Below are positions 1-7,039 of a stretch of 16,697 bases of DNA, piece by piece. This DNA is from UBA5972 sp964588725. GTDB lineage: Bacteria; Pseudomonadota; Alphaproteobacteria; Rhodobacterales; Rhodobacteraceae. Within the stretch, counting starts at the first letter, position 1; every line of letters begins with the position of its first letter. The stretch covers positions 1 through 16,697 of the forward strand of contig CAZPQL010000063.1 of assembly GCA_964588725.1 (NCBI GenBank). The letters run 5' to 3'. A model generated the notes under the pieces. The model made no database searches. It saw only the letters and a list, made by a program, of their open reading frames with translations, and had not been told where the DNA came from. The position numbers and the translations under genes were made by a program.

Positions 1-839
1 AGGTTCGATACTTTGATCAGGCTATCCCGGAACGTGGAAATTGAGACCGCCAGCTGTTTGAATTCCTGCCAGTAATTTTCTTCCGTCAGATCAAGATCGG
101 TTTTGCCCGCCGACAACGACAACAGTTTTTGATTTGAGTCGGCCAATTTGCGCAATAGAACAAAAACTGTGAAAATTATCATCACAAAGACCGCCAGCGC
201 GATCACAAGATTCGACACAAACACGAGAATCGTATTTCCGCGCATTGAGCCCAGAATTTCACGGCTTTGCGCGCTCACCTTTTGCTTGCGGTTCTTGTAC
301 ACCGATTCAGAGGATCCGGACAGGACCAGCATTTTTTCGACCGTGGCGACGATTTTTTCGGCGACGGTGTCGAATTCGCCCATCATCGGGTTTCCCAGCT
401 TTGGACCGCCCTGGATATAGGCGGCGGCCATATCGATACCGGCTTGATAGTAGGGCGGAAAAGCCGCTTCCAGTTCGTCCAGAATCAGTTGAAGTTCCGG
501 AATTTCAAGCGTTTTGGCAACGGCCCGACCGCGCGCAATATCGTGCGGGAATCGTTCGGCGAAACCGGCAGCAACCTCCATGCCGTCGTCCAGTCCGTCC
601 AGTCCGCGGGTCGCGGATATATCCGTCAACCATTGCTGAACCTGCACCACATCAAGCTGCAAGTCGCGAACGACTTCGGCCAAAACATAGAAATCGTCCA
701 GTTGAGCCAGCGAATAGATCAATGTCTGGTTTGATCGCTCTGAAAGATTGCGGCTGCTGACAAAATTGATGATCGCCATGCCCACGGACAGGACGATGAT
801 CGATGCTCCGGCCAATGCTACAAATCTTGAAATTTTCAT
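1..839 (-). CDS. Chemoreceptor/sensor membrane protein, N-terminal part (cut by left edge)
   Basis: The minus strand is open from an ATG at 839 to the window edge (279 codons, no stop). The protein has a hydrophobic segment at about residues 6-27, a helical periplasmic domain of about 175 residues, a second hydrophobic segment at about 203-229 and then a HAMP-like stretch (LSAGKTDLDL, about 241-251) followed by QLAVSISTFRDSL. The periplasmic part carries VQQWLTDISATRG (about 67-79), a motif I associate with one group of methyl-accepting chemotaxis proteins. Two membrane helices plus HAMP is the layout of chemoreceptors, histidine kinases and some diguanylate cyclases, and the deciding output domain lies outside the window. 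Chemoreceptor is the favoured reading. No strong ribosome binding site precedes the ATG (AAAAGCGCAACGCA). It is transcribed divergently from the methyltransferase gene. Confidence 0.8.
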   Translation of the reverse strand, partial: MKISRFVALAGASIIVLSVGMAIINFVSSRNLSERSNQTLIYSLAQLDDFYVLAEVVRDLQLDVVQVQQWLTDISATRGLDGLDDGMEVAAGFAERFPHDIARGRAVAKTLEIPELQLILDELEAAFPPYYQAGIDMAAAYIQGGPKLGNPMMGEFDTVAEKIVATVEKMLVLSGSSESVYKNRKQKVSAQSREILGSMRGNTILVFVSNLVIALAVFVMIIFTVFVLLRKLADSNQKLLSLSAGKTDLDLTEENYWQEFKQLAVSISTFRDSLIKVSN

Positions 840-896
840 TGCGTTGCGCTTTTACGACTGATGAGTGACACGGAACAGATGCTCGGTATCGGGATA

Positions 897-922
897 TTAA
901 TTGCCACCTAATAAAAAGTTAG
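897..922. promoter_or_regulatory. Possible CtrA-type binding half-sites
   Basis: Three four-base half-sites are spaced 11 bp apart: TTAA (897-900), CTAA (908-911) and TTAG (919-922), each pair separated by 7 nt. The alphaproteobacterial cell-cycle regulator CtrA recognises TTAA-N7-TTAA. Each pair here falls short of the consensus, by one base in the first pair and by two in the second. The block lies 58-83 bp upstream of the receptor start at 839, and chemotaxis genes are common CtrA targets. This rests on motif matching alone. Confidence 0.3.
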
Positions 923-965
923 TTCGCGCCGAAATTGCCGCTACCACCGGCCTTTCGCGCGCTCT

Positions 966-1009
966 AAATGCGTCAAATTTTAATGACCGACGCGTTTGTG
1001 CCTTTTTTT
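966..1009 (+). terminator. Terminator-like hairpin with T-run
   Basis: AAATGCGTC (966-974) can pair with GACGCGTTT (989-997) as a 9-bp stem with one G-U pair and a 14-nt loop. Seven T follow at 1003-1009 after a 5-nt gap. No plus-strand gene ends just upstream, so it would terminate either a short unannotated RNA or antisense transcription. The large loop and the gap before the T-run make it weaker than a textbook terminator. Confidence 0.3.
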
Positions 1010-1172
1010 GGCGCCCGGAGTCTGAACCACGAGTCCACGGGATCGGATGTGTCGTGAAAAACGCGCAACGGGTGCGACAGTTCATTTCAGAGTCGACGGT
1101 GTCCGTCAGTTGCCCCCCCCCGGAAATTGTGTCAGGCTTTTTTGTAACAACAAACCGATTCTTGAGCAGAAC

Positions 1173-1826
1173 ATGACAGATTATGCGACGGCGCGCCGCG
1201 CAATGGTAGATTGCCAGATCAGGCCCTCTGACGTGACCAAATTCACGGTGATCGACGCCATGGGTCGTGTACCGCGCGAAAAATATGTCCCTGACGACGC
1301 ACGCCGCGTGGCTTATGCGGGTGATCACATTGAAATCGCCGACGGGCGCGTGGTTCTGGACCCGCGTGTTCTGGCTAAAATGCTGGACTACTTGGATATC
1401 CGCTCTGATGAGTTGGTGCTGGATATAGGCTGCGGACTTGGGTACTCGACCGCAGTAATCGCCTGCATGTCCGAAGCGGTTGTTGGCGTGGAATCCGATA
1501 CGGGTCTTGCCGATGACGCCGAGGCAACGTTGGCGGCACAGGGCGTCGACAACGCGATTGTCGCGCGCGGCCCGCTGGACGAAGGGGCGGCCAAACACGG
1601 TCCCTACGATGTGGTGATCATTGAAGGCGGCATCGAGCAATTGCCCCCGACGCTAGAATCACAGATTAAGGATGGCGGGCGCATCTGCGCAATTTTTATC
1701 GACGGTACACGGGGGCAGTGTCGCGTTGGCGTGCGTGGCGGCGATACGATTGCGTGGCGCTATGCGTTTGACTCCAAGGCACCGGTGATCGCGGCGTTTA
1801 ACGCGGCGCAAGCGTTTGTTTTTTAG
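1173..1826 (+). CDS. Protein-L-isoaspartate O-methyltransferase family protein
   Basis: 217 residues, a SAM-dependent methyltransferase of the PIMT family. Motif I is VLDIGCGLGYSTA (about 82-94), followed by an acidic residue in VVGVES (about 103-108) and YDVVIIEGG further on. The N-terminal MVDCQIRPSDV segment is typical of the alphaproteobacterial branch. The loop equivalent to the canonical ISQPY substrate loop reads GRVVLDPRVLAKML (58-71), so true isoaspartyl repair activity is doubtful. The ATG at 1173 is chosen because the family N-terminus begins there; an upstream in-frame ATG at 1047 would add 42 unfamiliar residues. It is followed 48 bp later by the TolC gene, and methyltransferase plus tolC is a recurring order in Rhodobacterales and Caulobacter relatives. 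Confidence 0.85.
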   Translation: MTDYATARRAMVDCQIRPSDVTKFTVIDAMGRVPREKYVPDDARRVAYAGDHIEIADGRVVLDPRVLAKMLDYLDIRSDELVLDIGCGLGYSTAVIACMSEAVVGVESDTGLADDAEATLAAQGVDNAIVARGPLDEGAAKHGPYDVVIIEGGIEQLPPTLESQIKDGGRICAIFIDGTRGQCRVGVRGGDTIAWRYAFDSKAPVIAAFNAAQAFVF

Positions 1827-1837
1827 AGGCTAAGAAG

Positions 1838-1856
1838 CCGGCGGAACAACCGTCGG
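1838..1856 (+). other. Hairpin between methyltransferase and tolC genes
   Basis: CCGGCGG (1838-1844) and CCGTCGG (1850-1856) form a 7-bp stem with one G-U pair and a 5-nt AACAA loop, 18 bp before the tolC start. There is no T-run, so it is not an obvious terminator. It could affect mRNA processing or access to the tolC ribosome binding site. Confidence 0.35.
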
Positions 1857-1874
1857 ATACAGGTAGGGCAAGGC

Positions 1875-3275
1875 ATGAAATTGACCGCAAGGCGAATGAT
1901 CAGGGTCGGGCTGTTGGCTGGCTTGACAGCTTTTGCCGGCGTCAGCGTGACGGCGCAAACACTGACCGACGCGTTGATATCGGCATACCGCAACAGTGTT
2001 TTGCTGGAAATAAATCGCGCGGGGCTACGCGCCACCGACGAAAGCGTCGCACAGGCCTGGGCGGCTCTGCGTCCGACCCTGAGCCTGCGTGGTTCAAGTG
2101 GTTACTCGGCACCGACTTACAACCTTGACTCCGGTTCGTTTACCCATGCGCTCAATCTTGATGCCAGTTTGAAACTGTGGGACGGCGGTGCCAATTATCT
2201 GGCTGCCGAAGTTGCGCGGCTGAATGTGTCAGCGGCCCGCCAGACGCTGATCGATGTCGAACAGTCTGTGATGCTTAATGCGGTCACCGCGTTTATGGAT
2301 ATGCGCCGCGATACGCAGTTTTTGGCCCTGTCGGAACGCAGTATGCACGTGATCGAACGCCAGGTTCAGGCGGCGCGTGACCGTTTTGAGGTCGGCGACA
2401 TCACCCGCACCGAAGTTAGTCAGGCCGAAAGCAGACTTGCCAGCGCAGTGGCCGAGGTGGCGTTGCGTCAGGGCAACCTTGAAATCTCGCGCGAAGTTTA
2501 TCACATCGCTGTCGGTGTTTATCCCGGCGAGTTGCAACCGCCGCCGCCGCTGCCGGATTTTCCTAACACTCTGCAGGATGCGCAGCACATTGGCAGCCAC
2601 ACGCACCCGTCGATATTGCGGGCCCAGCATGTGGTCAAAGCTTCGGAATTCAATGTTCTGCGCGCCGAAGCCAGCACCAAACTGAACATCACGCTGTCGG
2701 GAAATATTAATGTGACGCAGCGGGATTTTATCAGAGTCAGACCGCTCTCGCCCTCAACCACATCGTCCATCACACTTGGTGGATCCTTGCCGATATACAG
2801 CGGTGGCGCATTGTCATCGGCATACCGGCAGGCGCTGGCGATCGACGAACGCTCGCGTTTTGAACTGTTGCAGGCGGGCAAAATTGTGTCGCAAAACGTG
2901 GCGCGATTCTGGGCGCTGATCAATATTTCGCGCGCCTCGATCGTGGCGCGGCATAAACAGGTGCGCGCCTCACGCGTGGCGCTGCGCGGCGTGCAGGAAG
3001 AGGCCAATTTTGGCGCGCGCACGACGCTGGATGTTCTTGACGCCGAGCGCGAGTTGTTGATCGCGGAATCCAATCTGGTGGCGGCCCAACGTGATGAGGC
3101 AGTAGCAATTTATTCGCTTTTATCGACTATGGGTCTGCTGACGGTCAAACATCTGGGTCTGGGCATCGCCACCTATAACACCGACGACAACTATAACCGT
3201 GTCTGGAACGCGCCGGTCAAGACAGAACGCGGGATTCTGTTGAAACGTATTTTCAAACGGGCCGGGCGGAACTAG
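1875..3275 (+). CDS. tolC: TolC-family outer membrane channel (type I secretion)
   Basis: 466 residues. A signal peptide covers about 1-27, with a hydrophobic core VGLLAGLTAFAGV and a likely cut after VTA before QTLTDAL. Two repeated outer-membrane-efflux domains follow. The first has RFEVGDITRTEVSQAESRL (about 170-188) and the second has GARTTLDVLDAERELL (about 380-395), the usual internal duplication of TolC. LKLWDGG (about 99-105) and LPIYSGG fit the equivalent strands of each half. The length matches the TIGR01844 type I secretion porin family. Such trimers span the outer membrane and periplasm and work with an inner-membrane ABC or RND pump; no adaptor or pump gene is adjacent. The C-terminal tail after the second domain (about 425-466) is basic and poorly conserved. 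AGG-rich sequence lies just before the ATG. Confidence 0.93.
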   Translation: MKLTARRMIRVGLLAGLTAFAGVSVTAQTLTDALISAYRNSVLLEINRAGLRATDESVAQAWAALRPTLSLRGSSGYSAPTYNLDSGSFTHALNLDASLKLWDGGANYLAAEVARLNVSAARQTLIDVEQSVMLNAVTAFMDMRRDTQFLALSERSMHVIERQVQAARDRFEVGDITRTEVSQAESRLASAVAEVALRQGNLEISREVYHIAVGVYPGELQPPPPLPDFPNTLQDAQHIGSHTHPSILRAQHVVKASEFNVLRAEASTKLNITLSGNINVTQRDFIRVRPLSPSTTSSITLGGSLPIYSGGALSSAYRQALAIDERSRFELLQAGKIVSQNVARFWALINISRASIVARHKQVRASRVALRGVQEEANFGARTTLDVLDAERELLIAESNLVAAQRDEAVAIYSLLSTMGLLTVKHLGLGIATYNTDDNYNRVWNAPVKTERGILLKRIFKRAGRN

Positions 3276-3346
3276 CTGACAAACAAAGTGTTGTATGAAT
3301 CGCGGTCACGGTCTACTAATGGTGGAAATAAAGCGGAGGGAAACAC

Positions 3347-4486
3347 ATGTCTGATGCCGTTTCAAACATGGACGTAGAAGACGTGCTGTCTTCTATACGC
3401 CGGTTGGTATCCGAAGAGGCCAAAACCGCCGATCAGTCGCCCGCAGGCCAATTTGCCTCGACCTCTGCACCGCAATCCATGCCCGCAAACCCGACGCAAC
3501 CTGTAGCGTCCGACGCGCCGCAAGCTGCGGAAACACCGGACGTTTTGGCTGACTCAGAGGCGGAAGTCGCGGCTGAACCAAAAGACGGGCCTCTTCCCCA
3601 GTTCAAAGCCTACGACCGGCACCACGCAACACCCGACCTGTCCGCCGCAGTTGACGAAGATGACGGCGACGCGGCCAGCGGAGTGGTCAATCTGCGTCTT
3701 AAAAGCCCGATAGACGGGCGCACCGGCGGGCAGCACCCGGAACCGCAGCCCCGGATATCCGAAGAACCCGATGCGCGCCTCGTGCTGACCGAAGCCTTGC
3801 GGGTCGCTCTTGACGACGACGAAGCGGGTAGCGGGGACACACAGAGTGATCCGGCCCGCGCCGCCGGTTATCTGCGGGCTGTGGAGTCACAGGCGGCAGA
3901 GGAAGACGAATCTGCCGAAAGGCCCGTGGCAACACCCCGGCCAATGCCCGGGTTTCTGACCAAAGAGACGGCACCTTTGGCGCAGGACTTCGATACTGCG
4001 CCTTTGGCGCAAGATTCCGATACTGCGCCTTTGGCGCAAGACACAAGTGACAACAGCATCGAAAGCGAGAATGGCGACGACGCACCTGATTTTTCGCGCT
4101 TTTCGTTCCGCCCCGAAGACGCCTTGTTCGACCGCGCCAGCCGGGCCATGGATGCGGCAGCCGAAGTCGAAAAATCCGCGCAACCGGCCCCGTCCGTTGC
4201 CGCTCCGACACTTTCTCATACGCGGGCGGAACCCGCCGAAGAAGCGCAGGAACCCGAGAGCGCCACTGCAGAAAAAACTGCTGCCGATGAAAATGACATA
4301 CCCTCGGTCGTGGATTTCGCTGAAGAAGATGAATCGATTCTGGATGAGGACACGCTGCGCGACATGGTCGTCACAATGGTGCGCGAAGAGCTACAGGGTG
4401 AACTGGGCGACCGCATAACCCGCAATGTGCGCAAGCTGGTTCGCCGCGAGATCCAGCGTTCGATTGCCAGCAAGGAATTCGAATAG
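3347..4486 (+). CDS. PopZ-like polar organising protein (DUF2497-type candidate)
   Basis: 379 residues in three parts. The short N-terminal helix has VEDVLSSIRRLVSEE (about 11-25), resembling the MEEILASIRRIISE helix of Caulobacter PopZ. A long acidic, Pro/Ala-rich disordered linker spans about 26-325. A C-terminal helical block (333-379) reads LRDMVVTMVREELQG and then NVRKLVRREIQRS. PopZ condenses at the cell pole and anchors the chromosome partition complex through these terminal regions. As I recall, Caulobacter popZ also lies next to a tolC-type gene (rsaF). Identity is inferred from architecture and order; the C-terminus is only moderately PopZ-like, so the alternative is an unnamed alphaproteobacterial protein. 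A strong ribosome binding site GGAGGG precedes the ATG. The stop is 5 bp from the convergent cobQ stop. Confidence 0.6.
   Translation: MSDAVSNMDVEDVLSSIRRLVSEEAKTADQSPAGQFASTSAPQSMPANPTQPVASDAPQAAETPDVLADSEAEVAAEPKDGPLPQFKAYDRHHATPDLSAAVDEDDGDAASGVVNLRLKSPIDGRTGGQHPEPQPRISEEPDARLVLTEALRVALDDDEAGSGDTQSDPARAAGYLRAVESQAAEEDESAERPVATPRPMPGFLTKETAPLAQDFDTAPLAQDSDTAPLAQDTSDNSIESENGDDAPDFSRFSFRPEDALFDRASRAMDAAAEVEKSAQPAPSVAAPTLSHTRAEPAEEAQEPESATAEKTAADENDIPSVVDFAEEDESILDEDTLRDMVVTMVREELQGELGDRITRNVRKLVRREIQRSIASKEFE
3968..4048 (+). repeat. 27-bp tandem repeat within the PopZ-like gene
   Basis: Three head-to-tail 27-bp units at 3968-3994, 3995-4021 and 4022-4048 encode TAPLAQDFD, TAPLAQDSD and TAPLAQDTS. 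The middle and last units are nearly identical in DNA over their first 20 bases, indicating recent duplication. The repeat lies in the disordered linker and keeps the reading frame. Confidence 0.9.
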
Positions 4487-4491
4487 CTGCT

Positions 4492-5946
4492 TCAACCGCC
4501 CTGTGCAGCGATTTGAAGCATCATATTCAGGTCAAGCGCGGACTCCAGATGTGCCGCGAGATCGTCCAGAGTTTTGTCAACCACATCGTCAAAAACAAAT
4601 GTGCCGGCTTTGATCCCGATATCGCCCAGATAGTTTTGCCTGAAGCCATCGCTGGAAAACAGACCGTGCACATAGCTGCCACGGACACGGCCATCTGCGC
4701 TTGTGGCACCTTCGGTGCGCCCGTCGACTGTTAGCCATGGGCGGTCGCAGTCGGGCCCAACCGTGTGACCCATATGGATTTCGTACCCGTGCAACGTTTG
4801 ACCCGACTGAATATCTGTTGCCGTCACCTGTGCCAGCTGTTTTGTCGGGGCCATCCGGGTGTCGACGTTCAGCAATCCCAAGCCTTTGACTTTACTGGCT
4901 TTACCATCGGTTCCCTGTGAATCACTTATGGTTTTGCCCAGCATTTGATAACCGCCGCAAATTCCCAATACGTGACCGCCGCGCCGCACATGGGCCTGGA
5001 TATCGACATCCCAACCCTGACGGCGCAGGAAGTTCATATCGGCAATTGTTGATTTGCTGCCCGGAATGATCACGACCTGCGCGTCGCCCGGCACGGCCGC
5101 GCCGGGTTCAACGATCACCACCGAAACGTTGGGTTCAAGCCGCAGTGGGTCAAGGTCGTCGAAATTGGCGATGCGTGATAGTTTCAGTACAGCGATCTTG
5201 AACGGACCTCGATGGCTGGATCTGATGTCAAGAATGTCCTCGGCAGGCAGTTTATCCGCGCTGTCAAACCACGGCAACACACCGAGATCGTGCCAGCCCG
5301 TACGCGCGGCAATTTCGGTCAACCCGTCTTTGAACAGCGCGGGGTCGCCACGAAATTTGTTGATGACAAAGCCCTTGATGCGGGCGCAGTCGGCAGGGTC
5401 CAGCACCGCAAAGGTGCCAACCATTTGCGCGATAACACCACCGCGATCGATGTCGCCGGTCAGGATAACCGGTGCGTTCACCGCCGCCGCAAACCCCATG
5501 TTGGCGATGTCGCCCTTGCGCAGATTGGTCTCGGCGGGGCTTCCGGCACCTTCGATCAGCACGAGGTCGCAGTCGTCAGACAGTTGCCTGAAGCTATCCA
5601 CCACCGCGTCCAGCAATTTCGGTTTATAATCTGTATATTCAGCGGCACTCAGCGTCGCGAGCCGTTTTCCCTGCAAAATAATCTGCGCGCCGCGTTCGCT
5701 TTCCGGTTTGAGCAAAACCGGATTCATACGAGAGTGCGGCGACACACTGCAGGCCAGCGCCTGCAACGCCTGCGCGCGACCGATTTCGCCGCCGTCCTCG
5801 GTGACCGCGGCGTTGTTGGACATGTTTTGCGGCTTGAAAGGCCGCACGCGCAAGCCCCGGTTCGCGTAGGCCCGGCACAGCCCGGCCACCAGCAGCGATT
5901 TGCCCACGTTCGAGCCCGCGCCCTGAATCATCAATTTACCGGCCAT
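4492..5946 (-). CDS. cobQ: Adenosylcobyric acid (cobyric acid) synthase
   Basis: 484 residues, the usual CobQ/CbiP length. It carries out the four ATP- and glutamine-dependent amidations of adenosylcobyrinic acid a,c-diamide in cobalamin synthesis, in the cytosol. The N-terminal dethiobiotin-synthetase-like ATPase has the P-loop GAGSNVGKS (9-17), with PFKPQNMSNN (36-45) and EGAGSPAE (132-139) after it. The C-terminal class I glutamine amidotransferase domain has the nucleophile Cys330 in HVLGICGGYQMLG, GYEIHMGHT (387-395) and His427 in GSYVHGLF. All key motifs are intact. It lies 17 bp downstream of the DUF2235 gene on the same strand, so they are probably co-transcribed. No other cobalamin gene is in the window. 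It ends 5 bp from the convergent PopZ-like gene. Confidence 0.96.
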   Translation of the reverse strand: MAGKLMIQGAGSNVGKSLLVAGLCRAYANRGLRVRPFKPQNMSNNAAVTEDGGEIGRAQALQALACSVSPHSRMNPVLLKPESERGAQIILQGKRLATLSAAEYTDYKPKLLDAVVDSFRQLSDDCDLVLIEGAGSPAETNLRKGDIANMGFAAAVNAPVILTGDIDRGGVIAQMVGTFAVLDPADCARIKGFVINKFRGDPALFKDGLTEIAARTGWHDLGVLPWFDSADKLPAEDILDIRSSHRGPFKIAVLKLSRIANFDDLDPLRLEPNVSVVIVEPGAAVPGDAQVVIIPGSKSTIADMNFLRRQGWDVDIQAHVRRGGHVLGICGGYQMLGKTISDSQGTDGKASKVKGLGLLNVDTRMAPTKQLAQVTATDIQSGQTLHGYEIHMGHTVGPDCDRPWLTVDGRTEGATSADGRVRGSYVHGLFSSDGFRQNYLGDIGIKAGTFVFDDVVDKTLDDLAAHLESALDLNMMLQIAAQGG

Positions 5947-5963
5947 GTGCGCCTACAGCGTGA

Positions 5964-6917
5964 TTAATTGGTCGCGACGCTGGCGTGCAGCCGCTCAGAG
6001 GGATCGTTACACATGCTGCGGCGCGCACGAAACAGAAAAAACCGCGACAGCCCGCGTTTCGTGCCATAGGCCGGTGCGCTGGAATCTGTGGGAAACCGTG
6101 ATTTCCAATCCGCCGGTAACGGTAACCCCAACCTGGCAGCATTGTCCAACATCCACACGAGCGGAATGTTGGACAGAGGCCGCGCAGCAGGGAATCCGGC
6201 GACCTGTCCACCCACGTCGCTGTGCGCTCCTCGAAACCATACCTGTTCCAGATGTCCCGGCCAGTCCGGGTCGGCTTTCCACAAAACCGGCGTATAAGCG
6301 CGCCGCGTTTCATCCCGCGCCAGCGCCTGAAAGCCGTTTTCAATCGTATCACCCAGATGAAGGTCGTGAAAATCAGTGGGTTGCGGGGCGAGGCGCCACA
6401 AAAACGGGTACTGGATCCCCAGTGCCTTGACGGTATCCCACACCCCGATCATGCGAATGCGCACATTTCTGTGACAAGTTCTTTTTGCGAATGCCTGCGC
6501 GGAATCGCTTTGGGATCCGCGACGATAATAGCGGAACGTTTGCTGCACGTTGCGTTCGATGGCGTGATCGGCGCGCAAAAGCCCTATCCTGTCGATCACA
6601 CCCGCCAGCGAGCGCACCGCGTAAGCGCCGCGCGAAAACCCAAACAAGAAAATCTGATCACCGGGATGATAACGAGAGGCGATCGCCCCGTATGCACGCC
6701 GTATCTGGCCATTGATGCCGATGCCCGCCGCCAGATCGACCATGGAACGCCACGTGCACCACTGGATACCTTCTTCGTAAGTCAGCGATATGCGCGTAGA
6801 GCCGCTGATTTCACACAGCAGCTTGTAGGTCAGGCCAGCATTGGATTCCGCCGCCGGGTCGAGCGAACTTAGCGTGCCGTCCATAATGACCACATGGGTG
6901 ATTGGTTTACGTGCCAT
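5964..6917 (-). CDS. DUF2235 alpha/beta-hydrolase family protein
   Basis: 317 residues. The DUF2235 family has an alpha/beta-hydrolase fold and includes the Tle1 phospholipases of type VI secretion. The N-terminus reads HVVIMDGTLSS (8-18), the family's D-G-T motif. The nucleophile elbow is GFSRGAYAVRSLAG (93-106, Ser95). VWDTVKALG (159-167) and FRGAHSDVGG (228-237) supply the likely acid and His residues. There is no signal peptide, and no type VI secretion gene or immunity-like partner beside it, so a free-standing cytosolic hydrolase is more likely than a toxin. Its substrate cannot be told. The ATG at 6917 is preferred because homology starts there; an in-frame ATG at 7025 would overlap the promoter region of the divergent HD gene. 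It lies just upstream of cobQ. Confidence 0.85.
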   Translation of the reverse strand: MARKPITHVVIMDGTLSSLDPAAESNAGLTYKLLCEISGSTRISLTYEEGIQWCTWRSMVDLAAGIGINGQIRRAYGAIASRYHPGDQIFLFGFSRGAYAVRSLAGVIDRIGLLRADHAIERNVQQTFRYYRRGSQSDSAQAFAKRTCHRNVRIRMIGVWDTVKALGIQYPFLWRLAPQPTDFHDLHLGDTIENGFQALARDETRRAYTPVLWKADPDWPGHLEQVWFRGAHSDVGGQVAGFPAARPLSNIPLVWMLDNAARLGLPLPADWKSRFPTDSSAPAYGTKRGLSRFFLFRARRSMCNDPSERLHASVATN

Positions 6918-7039
6918 GATACCAGTTAGAATGCCGTATTTTTCCAGCCGCTCAAACCAAGAAAAATCACAAATTAGATAGCTATGTCGATGACCTGCAA
7001 ATAGGCTGTGTAAAAAAGCGGCCAAAGAGGGGTGCCCGC

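Larger units (their letters stand above)
840..1172. other. 333-bp divergent intergenic region
   Basis: Neither strand shows a convincing gene here. It separates the minus-strand receptor from the plus-strand methyltransferase. It contains an A/T-rich block at 895-924 with TTAA-type half-sites, a hairpin followed by seven T at 966-1009, and a run of nine C at 1113-1121. A frame continuous with the methyltransferase extends up to an ATG at 1047, but its residues look unlike a protein domain and I do not include it. Confidence 0.6.

Noticed and set aside
588..607. Tandem GTCCAGTCC repeat
   Set aside because: It is a two-copy coincidence from a GLDGLDD coding stretch in the receptor gene.
245..760. 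Plus-strand frames of 155-171 codons at the left end
   Set aside because: The minus strand encodes a coherent two-helix receptor here. The plus frames are Arg/Pro-rich and lack domains.
1010..1080. Possible tRNA-like fold near 1020-1060
   Set aside because: No cloverleaf with acceptor, T-arm and anticodon stem could be drawn on either strand.
1047..1172. 42-residue N-terminal extension of the methyltransferase
   Set aside because: The residues look non-coding, include the C-run and Cys/Pro clusters, and the family starts at 1173.
897..1640. 247-codon open frame on the minus strand over the methyltransferase
   Set aside because: It is antisense to a SAM-motif protein and starts inside it; it appears to be a shadow.
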